A stretch of 14,976 nt of DNA, from contig JBCBRU010000165.1 in NCBI GenBank assembly GCA_039819565.1, positions 1-14,976 of the forward strand, given 5' to 3'. The position numbers and the translations under genes were made by a program. The first letter of the stretch is position 1. Every line of letters starts with the position of its first letter. Shown piece after piece: positions 1-7,192 of the stretch. The notes below the pieces were generated by a model. The model did not search any database, was not told where the DNA came from, and worked only from the letters and a program-made list of their open reading frames with translations. Source of the DNA: JAHQVK01 sp039819565. Lineage in GTDB: Bacteria; Myxococcota; Kuafuiibacteriia; Kuafuiibacteriales; Kuafuiibacteriaceae.

Positions 1-338
1 CCGTTGAGGAGCACCAGGCTTCGGGTCGAACCCAGCGAGCGCAAACTTACCCTCGAGGCGCCGTTTCCCCCATTGTTGAACTGCGCGTTGAGCGCGTTCG
101 CCTGCCACGGCTGCCTCTGGAGAACTTGCTCGAGGCTGACCTGACCGGTGGCGAGGATCTCCTCGCGGGAGATCACCCGGACCGGAAGCCCCAGCGCGCG
201 CAGCCGAAGGAGCGTCTCGCTGGGTTCCCTGTCGCGATCGGGAGGGGATTCGCCGCGGCTAGAGCGCGCGAGCCCGCCGCTGAGGATGACAAGTCCCAGG
301 ACGCAGGGAAGTCTCAGTGCGGATGCGAGGCGGGGCAT
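1..338 (-). CDS. TonB-dependent receptor, N-terminal fragment (cut by left edge)
   Basis: Outer-membrane receptor that would import a ligand using TonB energy; only about 112 residues are in the window and the frame is still open at base 1. The ATG at 336-338 is followed by a basic start and a hydrophobic stretch (LPCVLGLVILSGGLA), a likely Sec signal peptide. A short charged linker comes next, then a typical plug domain: VISREEILATGQVSLEQVLQ, an NAQFNNGG segment, and a close match to the family signature 'R-SLR-LG-TR-LVLLNG' at the cut end. No clear TonB box is visible between signal peptide and plug. No good Shine-Dalgarno precedes the ATG; the bases just upstream (340-353) hold an imperfect dyad with outer GTAC arms. 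The gene is 104 bp downstream of the plsC-fusion stop on the same strand, so it probably has its own promoter in 339-442. The ligand cannot be judged from this fragment. Confidence 0.85.
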   Translation of the reverse strand, partial: MPRLASALRLPCVLGLVILSGGLARSSRGESPPDRDREPSETLLRLRALGLPVRVISREEILATGQVSLEQVLQRQPWQANALNAQFNNGGNGASRVSLRSLGSTRSLVLLN

Positions 339-442
339 TGTACGCAGCTGTACGTATTCCCGTCGTGAAGTCCACCCCCTCCCCGAGCCGACGCGGACGG
401 CAAGCACCGAGATCTCGGATGAGAACCGCCCTCGCCGGAACT

Positions 443-1876
443 CTACGCTCGCTGCGGCCAGTCTTCGAGCGTCCGCTGGAAAAGGCCGCGGACCTCGTTG
501 GCCTTGTCGCGCAGGTTCTCCTTCGTCCAGGTCTCGGTGGAGACGGGAGGGAGCACGCAGACGTCGATGGTGCCGGGGCGGATGAAGGCGGCCCCCCGGG
601 GGAAGTGCTCGCCGGTGTTGCGGAGCACGATGGGGAGCATCGGGACCTGGGCGTCGAGGGCGAGGTGAAAGGCGCCCATCTTGAACGGGGCGAGAGTGGG
701 GGTGGTGCTGCGGGTGCCCTCCGGAGACATGAGCACCGACTCCCCCGCGTGGATGCGGGACACCAGGGCATTGACGCTGCGCTTCGCGGCCTCGGGGTTA
801 CTGCGGTCGATGAAGGCGGCGTTGAACAGGCCCAGCGCGAAGCCCCGAGGGTCTTTCTGAAGCTCCGCCTTACCCACCCCGGTAAGATCGCGGCGGACCA
901 GCGAGGCGATGACGATCGAGTCGAGGTTGGACTGATGGTTGAACACCATGACGGCCGGGCGGGCGGCGTCGATATGCTCCACGCCCTGCGCGTCCACGCG
1001 AATGCCCGCCACCCGGAGGGTCGCGTCGGCGGACCGGCCGATGTTCGAGCCGAAGTCGACTTTGCCTTCCGAGCGGTCGGCGAGCGCGAGCGTAGCCAGC
1101 AGTCCCGCGTTGAAGGTATAGATCGCGCCCAGCGTGCCAAGCATCCCTCGAAGGCCTGCCTTCGGAGGAGGCGCGAGGTCTAGAATCGGGATGTGCTCGT
1201 CCGCGGCGACCTCGGCTAGGCCTCGATCCGGACGCACCGCCACCGGATGCCCCACCGACCGCAGGAAGGGGACATCCTCGACGCCGTTTCCGTAGGCGAA
1301 GCTGGCGTCCAGACGAAGCCCTCGCTCGCTCGCAAAGTCGGTGACGGCTCGGGCCTTTTCCCGGCCCCACCGCGCCCGTCCGTTGAGGCGCCCCGTCAAC
1401 ACCCCTTCCTCGACCTCGGCCTGACTGGACAGGACGTGCTCGATGCCGAGGTCTCGGGCCACGGGGTTGGCCTGAAACTCGGTGGCGGCGGTGGCCAGGG
1501 CCAGCGTATGCCCTGCCTCTCGGTGGGCCTTGATGAGCTCCCGGCTCTCCGGGCGGATGGTGGGGGCAATGTCCATCAGAAAGACCTTGGCGCTCCGGGC
1601 CTCGAGCTCCGCCACCTCCATCCCCGCCAAGCGCGACATGGCTTGCTCGATCGCGTCGAGCCCGGTGCCTTCCGGGTCCTTTCGCACCTCGTAGGAGGTG
1701 CGCGCGAGATCCACGATATGCCCCGGGGTGATCTCACCTCGGAAGAGCTGGTCCTTCAAAAAGGCGAGCGCCGTGAAGCCCTCGACCAAGGTGCCGTCGA
1801 GATCGAAGAAGGCCCCGACCTCCGGGCCCTTCGGGCCCTCCTGAATCGAACGCAGGGCCCAGGCCAGGCTACTCAC
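443..1876 (-). CDS. plsC: HAD-IB phosphatase / 1-acylglycerol-3-phosphate acyltransferase (PlsC) fusion
   Basis: Two-domain protein of 477 aa. Residues ~20-225 are a SerB-like HAD phosphatase: motif I DLDGT with D25 and D27, a motif II region near T129, K174, and motif IV GNGVED at 196-201. Residues ~245-268 are hydrophobic and may sit at the membrane. Residues ~285-445 are a PlsC acyltransferase with HQSNLD (H314, D319; the HX4D catalytic motif), a FIDRSN block and EGTR at 386-389. The PlsC half should acylate lysophosphatidate to phosphatidate at the inner membrane; the HAD half may dephosphorylate a lipid phosphate, but its substrate is inferred. HAD-PlsC fusions next to PlsB are known from mycobacteria. 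The start is GTG (1874-1876), overlapping the plsB stop as GTGA, so translation is probably coupled. Oddity: the first acidic residue of HAD motif IV is N197. Confidence 0.9.
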   Translation of the reverse strand: MSSLAWALRSIQEGPKGPEVGAFFDLDGTLVEGFTALAFLKDQLFRGEITPGHIVDLARTSYEVRKDPEGTGLDAIEQAMSRLAGMEVAELEARSAKVFLMDIAPTIRPESRELIKAHREAGHTLALATAATEFQANPVARDLGIEHVLSSQAEVEEGVLTGRLNGRARWGREKARAVTDFASERGLRLDASFAYGNGVEDVPFLRSVGHPVAVRPDRGLAEVAADEHIPILDLAPPPKAGLRGMLGTLGAIYTFNAGLLATLALADRSEGKVDFGSNIGRSADATLRVAGIRVDAQGVEHIDAARPAVMVFNHQSNLDSIVIASLVRRDLTGVGKAELQKDPRGFALGLFNAAFIDRSNPEAAKRSVNALVSRIHAGESVLMSPEGTRSTTPTLAPFKMGAFHLALDAQVPMLPIVLRNTGEHFPRGAAFIRPGTIDVCVLPPVSTETWTKENLRDKANEVRGLFQRTLEDWPQRA

Positions 1877-3666
1877 GCCGCTGCCGCCGCTTTCTGCCGG
1901 CTTCGGGCGAGCTCATCGAGGGCGCCCACGATCTCGGCCAGCTCGTCGGCCAAGGCGCGCCGGCGCTCCGAGAGATCCGAGCCCTCGTCTGCGGTGAGGC
2001 CCATGTGATCGGCAAGGAGAAGCGCGTTCTTGAATAGCTCGAGGGTGACCGACTCCTCGTTGTGCATCCTCTTTTGCAGAACCCATTGACGTCCCACTCC
2101 CACGCATCGCTGGAGCAGGGCCTTGCGGTCGAGGGGCTCGCCGGAGGGGACGTTCGCGAGCTCGGTGGCCACGAGGAGATAGGCGTCGAAGAAGGGGCGG
2201 AGCACGAGGTGGGCGAAGTGTGGCTTCGAACGCTCGAACCACAGCTGAACCCGCTCTGGAGTAATCACCGGTAAGGCGGCCTTGCGGCCCTCCCAGTCCG
2301 GGTCGATGCGATCGATCTCGGCCATGAGCTCGCCCTCGAACTCTCGGCGCTCGGGAAAGAAGAACTCGAACTTGAGGAGGTCGCGGATGCGAAGCGAATG
2401 GCCCCATATCTCCCGCCGAAGGTCGCCCTTGTGACTTCGGACCATGACCATGGCGAGCTCGGCGATGGCGCGGTGAACGAGGAAGTGAATGAGGGTGTTG
2501 CGGTAGAACGCGGCCACCAGGTGCTGCTGCGGAGCCACCTGGAACACCGGCTCGTGGCCCTCGTCGAAGCGCTCGACCACCCCCGTACGCTCGAGCTCCT
2601 CGAGGGTGCTTTCCACCCAGTCGCGGCCCTCGACGTACTCTTTGTCGAGGACGCGGCCCGCCACGGAGTGGCCCGAGAGATAGTTGATGATGGGTTCGAG
2701 GATGTCCTCCACCTCGGGGAGCGTCAGCGCTCGCTCGGCGGCGAGGAGAGCCACCGTCACCAGCCCGGTGGCGGTCACGGGCGTGGTCCGGTTGATGCGA
2801 TGACAGACGTCCACGGCGATGCGCTCCACCGCCTTGCCCCCCGCCTTGGCGTCTTGGTCGTAGCGCTGGATGGCCTCGCGGACGGCCATGGGCTCGCCGA
2901 AGTCCACCCGTACCCCACCCCCTTGGTTGAGCTGCATCATCGCGAACTTCGTCAGCCAGCGGATGTCCTCGGGCTTTTTCCCCTCTCCGAGGGCCTCGCC
3001 GGCCATGGTCGCGACTTCGCCGAGCTGCTCGTACACCACGGACACCGGCACGATGTAGGCTTCTGGGCCGTCGCTTTGACGGAGGGCGTCCACGACGTAG
3101 CGGAGGGCGCCGTAGCGCGGGGGTCGGAGCTTCCCGGTGCGGGTGCGGCCGCCCTCGATGGACCACCCGAGGTTTTGTCCCGAATCGAGGAGGTAGCGGA
3201 GATAAGCGCGGAGCACGAAGCGATACACGGGGTCGCCCTTGGTCTCCCGGCGGATGAACAGCGCGCCCGTGCGCCGAAACACGGGCCCGATGGGCCAGAA
3301 GTTCAGGTTGGCTCCGGCCAGACCATGAAAGGGCGCAAAGTCTCCTCCGGACAGCACCTCGCGAAGGAGCCAAATGTCTAAATAAGAGCGATGGGAGAAG
3401 AGGGCGATCAGGGAGTGGCCCTTGTTGAGGGCGGCCGCTCGCTTGACCCCCTCCTCATCGACGCGGAGGTCGTAGCGGCCGGTGACCATGCGCCCGAAGC
3501 GCGCCCATCCGGCGGAGGCCATCGGCTGATGGCTGCTCCACATCTCGCGGAGGGCCTTTTCGGCCCGCGCCTCGAGTTCGGTGCGGCCCAGCTCGAGCTC
3601 CTCGCCGATCGGGGCGAGACCCTCCTGAAACCAAGGTAGATTGATAATCTCCGACGTTGCCGCCAC
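1873..3666 (-). CDS. plsB: Glycerol-3-phosphate 1-O-acyltransferase (PlsB family)
   Basis: First step of glycerophospholipid synthesis: acylation of sn-glycerol-3-phosphate to lysophosphatidate, at the cytoplasmic membrane. The 597-aa protein has the PlsB signature blocks: SHRSYLD (H92, D97; HX4D), GPVFRRTGALFIRR (block II) and IEGGRTRTGKLRPP with E171-G-G-R174, plus YIVPVSVVYEQL. The long C-terminal half (~300-590) is typical of PlsB and absent from PlsC. It is shorter than the ~800-aa enterobacterial enzyme and close to the actinobacterial size. Start choice: a GTG at 3664-3666 has a strong GGGGAGGG Shine-Dalgarno four bases upstream. An in-frame GTG six codons earlier (3682-3684, giving 603 aa) has only weak ribosome-binding potential. 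The gene is first in a two-gene operon with the HAD-PlsC fusion (four-base overlap) and divergent from the kinase gene. Confidence 0.93.
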   Translation of the reverse strand: MAATSEIINLPWFQEGLAPIGEELELGRTELEARAEKALREMWSSHQPMASAGWARFGRMVTGRYDLRVDEEGVKRAAALNKGHSLIALFSHRSYLDIWLLREVLSGGDFAPFHGLAGANLNFWPIGPVFRRTGALFIRRETKGDPVYRFVLRAYLRYLLDSGQNLGWSIEGGRTRTGKLRPPRYGALRYVVDALRQSDGPEAYIVPVSVVYEQLGEVATMAGEALGEGKKPEDIRWLTKFAMMQLNQGGGVRVDFGEPMAVREAIQRYDQDAKAGGKAVERIAVDVCHRINRTTPVTATGLVTVALLAAERALTLPEVEDILEPIINYLSGHSVAGRVLDKEYVEGRDWVESTLEELERTGVVERFDEGHEPVFQVAPQQHLVAAFYRNTLIHFLVHRAIAELAMVMVRSHKGDLRREIWGHSLRIRDLLKFEFFFPERREFEGELMAEIDRIDPDWEGRKAALPVITPERVQLWFERSKPHFAHLVLRPFFDAYLLVATELANVPSGEPLDRKALLQRCVGVGRQWVLQKRMHNEESVTLELFKNALLLADHMGLTADEGSDLSERRRALADELAEIVGALDELARSRQKAAAAA

Positions 3667-3848
3667 GTTTCCCTCCCCAGCCACGGCCGTGGCCTTCGGT
3701 TTCGAGCTGTAGCAGAAGCCGAGCGCGTCCGCGCCCCTCGGTCTGACGCGTTTCCGCCCCCGGGGGGCCGAGTTTTTCCGCTCCCAGAGCGATAGGTCGT
3801 CGACCGGTCATTGATTGACGACGCCAGCTTGGACAGGCTTTCCGCGCC
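3667..3848. promoter_or_regulatory. Divergent intergenic region plsB / Ser-Thr kinase
   Basis: This 182-bp gap lies between outward-facing genes and must hold promoters for both. It contains a perfect 12-bp palindrome CCACGGCCGTGG at 3681-3692 and an inverted pair GTCGTC (3796-3801) / GACGAC (3817-3822) close to the kinase start. I cannot place convincing sigma-70 -35/-10 pairs on either strand. The 3681-3692 palindrome lies just upstream of the plsB Shine-Dalgarno, where a repressor or an mRNA hairpin could act, but that is inference. Confidence 0.45.
3671..3678 (-). promoter_or_regulatory. Shine-Dalgarno of plsB
   Basis: On the minus strand this reads GGGGAGGG, followed by AAAC and a GTG at 3664-3666. 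It decides in favour of the inner GTG start of plsB over the GTG at 3682-3684. Confidence 0.6.
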
Positions 3849-5630
3849 ATGAGGTTCCCCTCCGTTCCGGAGCTCCGCGGTGTGGAGGTGCTGACCCGGC
3901 TTCACCGCGGCGGGATGGGGGACGTCTTCCTCGGGCGCTTGGATCGACCCCCGGGCTTTGGCCGCTGGGTAGCGCTCAAGGTCATTCGGCTCGATCTGCG
4001 GGCCGATGCCGGCGTTCGCACCATGTTCCTGGACGAGGCTCGGGTGCTGGCCTCGCTCGAGCACCCCGCCATCGCCCAGGTCGTGGACTTCGGCGAGGCC
4101 GACGGCACGCCCTACCTGCTCCTCGAGTATGTGGCGGGGCTATCCTTCTCCCTGATCCGAAGCGCGGGCCCGCTGCCGCCTCCGGTGGCGGCGCGCATGG
4201 TGGCCGGGGTGGCCCGAGGCCTTCACTCCGCCCATGAGGCCACCGACTCCGAGGGCCGCCCGCTGGGGATCGTTCACCGGGACATCAGCCCCCAAAACGC
4301 GATGCTCACCTTCAAGGGGCGGGTCAAGCTGCTGGACTTCGGGATCGCGATGGCGACCGAGCGACAGTCGGCCCGGACCGCCACCGGGATCCTCAAGGGC
4401 AAGCTAGCTTACGTGGCTCCGGAGCAGATCGTAGGTTCTCCTGCGGATCGGGCCAGTGATACCTACAGCCTCTGCATCGTCCTTCATGAGCTGCTGACCG
4501 GGCGGACCTTGTTCGAGGCTTCCGACAACCTCCTCGACGCCGCGAAGGAGCGCCGCCGGCCTCCCCGCGTGTCTTCTCGACAGGTCGTGCCCCGAAAGCT
4601 GGAGCGGATCGTCATGAAAGGGCTGGCCGAGCGCCGCGAGGGACGCTGGTCCGACGCCCTCCAGCTGGCCGAAGCCTTGGAAGAGTTCGCGCACCGTGCG
4701 GGCGGCGACAGTCTCGAAGGCTACGCCGATCGAGCGCTCGCGAAAGCTCGAACCCGCCATGCGGCGTGGCTGCGCGCCCAGGCTGCGTCCACCGAGGCCC
4801 CCACCATTCCCGCCGGCGAGGAGGCTATGGAGGTCCCGTCCGAGCTCATTGAAGTGGTGGAGGTGGCGTCTCCGCCCCGCCTCCCGCCTGCCGACCGCTA
4901 CGCAGGACGCCGGGTCTTGCGGGCGGCCTTCGTGGTGGCAGCCTTGCTGATGGCAGGTGGGCTTGCATATCGGCTCAACCGGACCCCCGTCAGCTCCGAG
5001 TCCGCGGACGGCAGCGAGGCGGTCGCTTCGTCGGCGCCGGCGACGAAGAAGCCCGCCTGGACCGCTCCCGGCGCCCCGTCGAGTCCCTCCACGCGCGTCG
5101 CGGGGGCGGCGGATCCGCCGCGCACCGCGGAAGCTCCGGCCTCTGAGCCGCCCGCCTCCGAGAGGTCGGTCCGACCCGCGGGGGAAGCGCCGGCCTCCGG
5201 GGCCCTCCCGGCCCCCACGCCGGAGCCCCCTCCGGCCCGCACGCCCGAAGCGCCCCCGGCCAGGACGCCCGAGGCGCCCCCGGCCAGGACGCCCGAGGCG
5301 CCCCCGGCTGCGCCTGTCCGCACGCGGCCCGCGCCGGCTCCGGGGCCCGGCGAGAGCCTGGCTTCTTCCTCCGAGGTGGCGAGCGCCCGGCGCACTCGCG
5401 GGCGATGGGGGAGGCTCTCGCTCAGCGCCCCCGAGGGGGGCTTCGTGGTCATCGACGGCGAAGCCTTCGGTCGTACTCCGCTCGACAGCCGAAAAATCCG
5501 AGCGGGTCCCCACGTCGTGGAGCTCCGCTGGTCCGGGGAGTCGGATCCTCGCTGGAGTCAGGAGATCATGGTCCGGGAGCGGGTCCACGTGGTCATGACC
5601 GCGGCCGGTCGCGTCACGGTCGCAGAATAA
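3849..5630 (+). CDS. Membrane-anchored Ser/Thr protein kinase with C-terminal PEGA domain
   Basis: Eukaryotic-type (Hanks) kinase of 593 aa, in the style of the large myxobacterial kinase families. The catalytic domain spans ~13-285: glycine loop RGGMGDVFLG, K44 (VALKV), E63, HRDISPQN with D145 and N150, DFG at 163-165, APE at 190-192 and D204 (DTYSLC). All key catalytic residues are present. T177 and T179 lie in the activation segment and are candidate autophosphorylation sites (inference). One TM helix at ~358-375 (AAFVVAALLMAGGLAYRL) is followed by a Pro/Ala/Glu-rich spacer (~380-505) with TPEAPPAR repeats. A PEGA domain (~517-592, with GGFVVIDGEAFGRTPLD) would lie outside the cytoplasm and may contact envelope material. 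The ATG at 3849 lacks a clear Shine-Dalgarno, but the kinase fold begins at once, so a much later start is unlikely. Targets are unknown. Confidence 0.93.
   Translation: MRFPSVPELRGVEVLTRLHRGGMGDVFLGRLDRPPGFGRWVALKVIRLDLRADAGVRTMFLDEARVLASLEHPAIAQVVDFGEADGTPYLLLEYVAGLSFSLIRSAGPLPPPVAARMVAGVARGLHSAHEATDSEGRPLGIVHRDISPQNAMLTFKGRVKLLDFGIAMATERQSARTATGILKGKLAYVAPEQIVGSPADRASDTYSLCIVLHELLTGRTLFEASDNLLDAAKERRRPPRVSSRQVVPRKLERIVMKGLAERREGRWSDALQLAEALEEFAHRAGGDSLEGYADRALAKARTRHAAWLRAQAASTEAPTIPAGEEAMEVPSELIEVVEVASPPRLPPADRYAGRRVLRAAFVVAALLMAGGLAYRLNRTPVSSESADGSEAVASSAPATKKPAWTAPGAPSSPSTRVAGAADPPRTAEAPASEPPASERSVRPAGEAPASGALPAPTPEPPPARTPEAPPARTPEAPPARTPEAPPAAPVRTRPAPAPGPGESLASSSEVASARRTRGRWGRLSLSAPEGGFVVIDGEAFGRTPLDSRKIRAGPHVVELRWSGESDPRWSQEIMVRERVHVVMTAAGRVTVAE
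5223..5309 (+). repeat. 24-bp in-frame tandem repeat in kinase linker
   Basis: Three full 24-bp units (5223-5246, 5247-5270, 5271-5294) and a partial fourth (5295-5309) encode E-x-P-P-A-R-T-P octapeptides. Units 2 and 3 differ at one base, which points to recent duplication. The repeat sits in the Pro-rich spacer between the TM helix and PEGA domain, so copy number could tune linker length. Confidence 0.85.
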
Positions 5631-5648
5631 TCGCCCGGGTTGGGGTCG

Positions 5649-5676
5649 CGTCGCCGCGTTCTCGACCTCGGCGACG
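5649..5676 (+). terminator. Stem-loop after kinase gene, possible terminator
   Basis: Perfect 8-bp GC-rich arms CGTCGCCG (5649-5656) and CGGCGACG (5669-5676) enclose a 12-base loop, 18 bases after the kinase stop. No U-run follows, so this is only a possible terminator or a processing or attenuation hairpin in the 89-bp gap before the dehydrogenase gene. Confidence 0.3.
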
Positions 5677-5719
5677 AGGGTTCGTTGTCCCGTCCTCCGA
5701 CCGACCTACTCTCGAGGGC

Positions 5720-7159
5720 ATGAAGCTCTCGGACGCTGAGTTGTTCGCGGCCTGCACCCCGGAGACCCTTCTCGAGCTCGAGGCGGTGGTGAAGCGCCGT
5801 GCCCTCGCCGCAGGAGAAGTGCTGTTCGATGAGGGGGCCCCGGGCACCTTCATGTTCCTGCTCGTTTCGGGCCGACTCGCCGTGGACAAGCGGGGGGACG
5901 GCGAGGGCCCGGTGCGGCTGAGGGTGATGCAGCCCGGGGACGTCGGGGGTCTGACCTCGATGACGGCGGAGAAGCGCCGATCCGCGCGTCTCACGGCGCT
6001 CGAGCCGGCGGAGGTCCTGACCGTGCCTCGCGCCGACTTCGTGCGAATCCTCGAAGCGCGTCGAGATCTGACCCAGTCCCTGATTCGAGCCATGGCGGCC
6101 AAGCTCCGGGCCAAGACCGAGCTGGTCCGACGGCTCACCCCCGAGTCCGGGGACGGACGCCCCGGAGTAGCGGTGTTCGATGCCAAACCCTACGACCGGA
6201 CCGCCTTCCAGGCCCGCAAGGATCCGCGGGTGCAGCTTCACTTTCTAGAGTCGAAGCTCTCCGTCGAGACCGCGGGACTTGCGGAAGGGTCCGCGGCGGT
6301 GTGTGCCTTCGTGAACGACGACCTCAGCGCCCCGGTGCTGCGGCGGCTGTCCGATGCCGGGGTGGGGCTCATCGCGCTCCGCTGCGCCGGATTCAACAAC
6401 GTCGATGTGGCGGAGGCGAAGAAGCTGGGGCTCGACCTGGCCCGGGTCCCTGCGTACTCCCCCCACGCCGTCGCTGAGCACGCCATGGCCCTCGTGCTCG
6501 CTCTCGATCGCAAGGTCCATCGCGCCCACAACCGGGTTCGGGAAGGTAACTTTCAGCTCGCCGGACTGGTGGGCTTCGACCTGTACGAGAAGACGGCGGG
6601 GGTGGTGGGTCTGGGCAAGATCGGTCGGTGCTTCGCGCGCATCGCTAAGGGATTCGGGATGCGGGTCCTTGCCTACGACGCCTTCCCGGACCCGAGCTAC
6701 GCGGCGGCCGAGGGCATCGAGTTCGTAGACCTCGACACCCTCCTGGCTGCCTCCGAGGTCGTAAGTTTGCACGCTCCCTTGACCCCGGACTCCCACCATC
6801 TTCTCGACGCGTCCCGACTCGCGCGCATGAAGCCAGGAGCCATCCTCGTGAACACCAGTCGCGGGGGGCTCATCGATACCCAAGCGCTGATCGACGTCCT
6901 CAAGTCGGGCCAGCTCGGGGCGGCGGGGCTGGATGTCTATGAAGAGGAGTCGGAGTGGTTCTTCGAAGACCGATCGAACCAGGTCATCACCGACGATGTC
7001 TTGGCCCGACTCCTCCAGCTCCACAACGTGCTGGTCACGAGTCACCAGGCTTTCCTCACCCGAGAGGCTCTCGATAACATTGCCGAGACTACGCTCGCCA
7101 ACATCGGCGAGTGGCTCGACGGGCGTCGCGGATCCGACCTTACCCACGGCGTGTCCTGA
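5720..7159 (+). CDS. Cyclic-nucleotide-binding domain / D-lactate dehydrogenase fusion
   Basis: A 479-aa protein in two parts. Residues ~1-135 are a Crp/cNMP-type beta-roll: LFDEGAPGTFMFLLVSGRLAV, then the phosphate-binding cassette region PGDVGGL...RRSARLTAL, with D74 in place of the usual Glu and R88-S-A kept. Residues ~148-475 are a full LdhA-type D-2-hydroxyacid dehydrogenase: NAD motif GLGKIG (297-302), catalytic R381 (NTSRG), E408 (DVYEEE) and H442 (SHQAF), with an LdhA-like FFEDRSNQVI segment. The enzyme would interconvert pyruvate and D-lactate with NADH in the cytoplasm, possibly gated by a nucleotide. The sensor lacks a DNA-binding helix-turn-helix. The ATG at 5720 begins the sensor fold; the frame stays open upstream, but only over the tail of the kinase gene. 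The GAGGG at 5714-5718 is very close to the ATG. It sits 89 bp after the kinase on the same strand. Confidence 0.92.
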   Translation: MKLSDAELFAACTPETLLELEAVVKRRALAAGEVLFDEGAPGTFMFLLVSGRLAVDKRGDGEGPVRLRVMQPGDVGGLTSMTAEKRRSARLTALEPAEVLTVPRADFVRILEARRDLTQSLIRAMAAKLRAKTELVRRLTPESGDGRPGVAVFDAKPYDRTAFQARKDPRVQLHFLESKLSVETAGLAEGSAAVCAFVNDDLSAPVLRRLSDAGVGLIALRCAGFNNVDVAEAKKLGLDLARVPAYSPHAVAEHAMALVLALDRKVHRAHNRVREGNFQLAGLVGFDLYEKTAGVVGLGKIGRCFARIAKGFGMRVLAYDAFPDPSYAAAEGIEFVDLDTLLAASEVVSLHAPLTPDSHHLLDASRLARMKPGAILVNTSRGGLIDTQALIDVLKSGQLGAAGLDVYEEESEWFFEDRSNQVITDDVLARLLQLHNVLVTSHQAFLTREALDNIAETTLANIGEWLDGRRGSDLTHGVS

Positions 7160-7192
7160 CACCCCTCAGGGCTCCGCGCCCATTCCTAGCCT

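Noticed and set aside
2398..3381. Long plus-strand open frame (327 codons) opposite plsB
   Set aside because: It is the antisense shadow of a well-supported PlsB gene in GC-rich DNA and has no recognisable domain.
4404..5588. Long minus-strand open frame (394 codons) opposite the kinase
   Set aside because: The Gly/Arg-rich translation reflects the antisense of the Pro/Ala repeat region; the sense kinase has every catalytic motif.
5405..5719. N-terminal extension of the cNMP-LDH frame
   Set aside because: These codons overlap the end of the kinase gene in another frame and give low-complexity Arg-rich sequence; the cNMP fold begins at ATG 5720.
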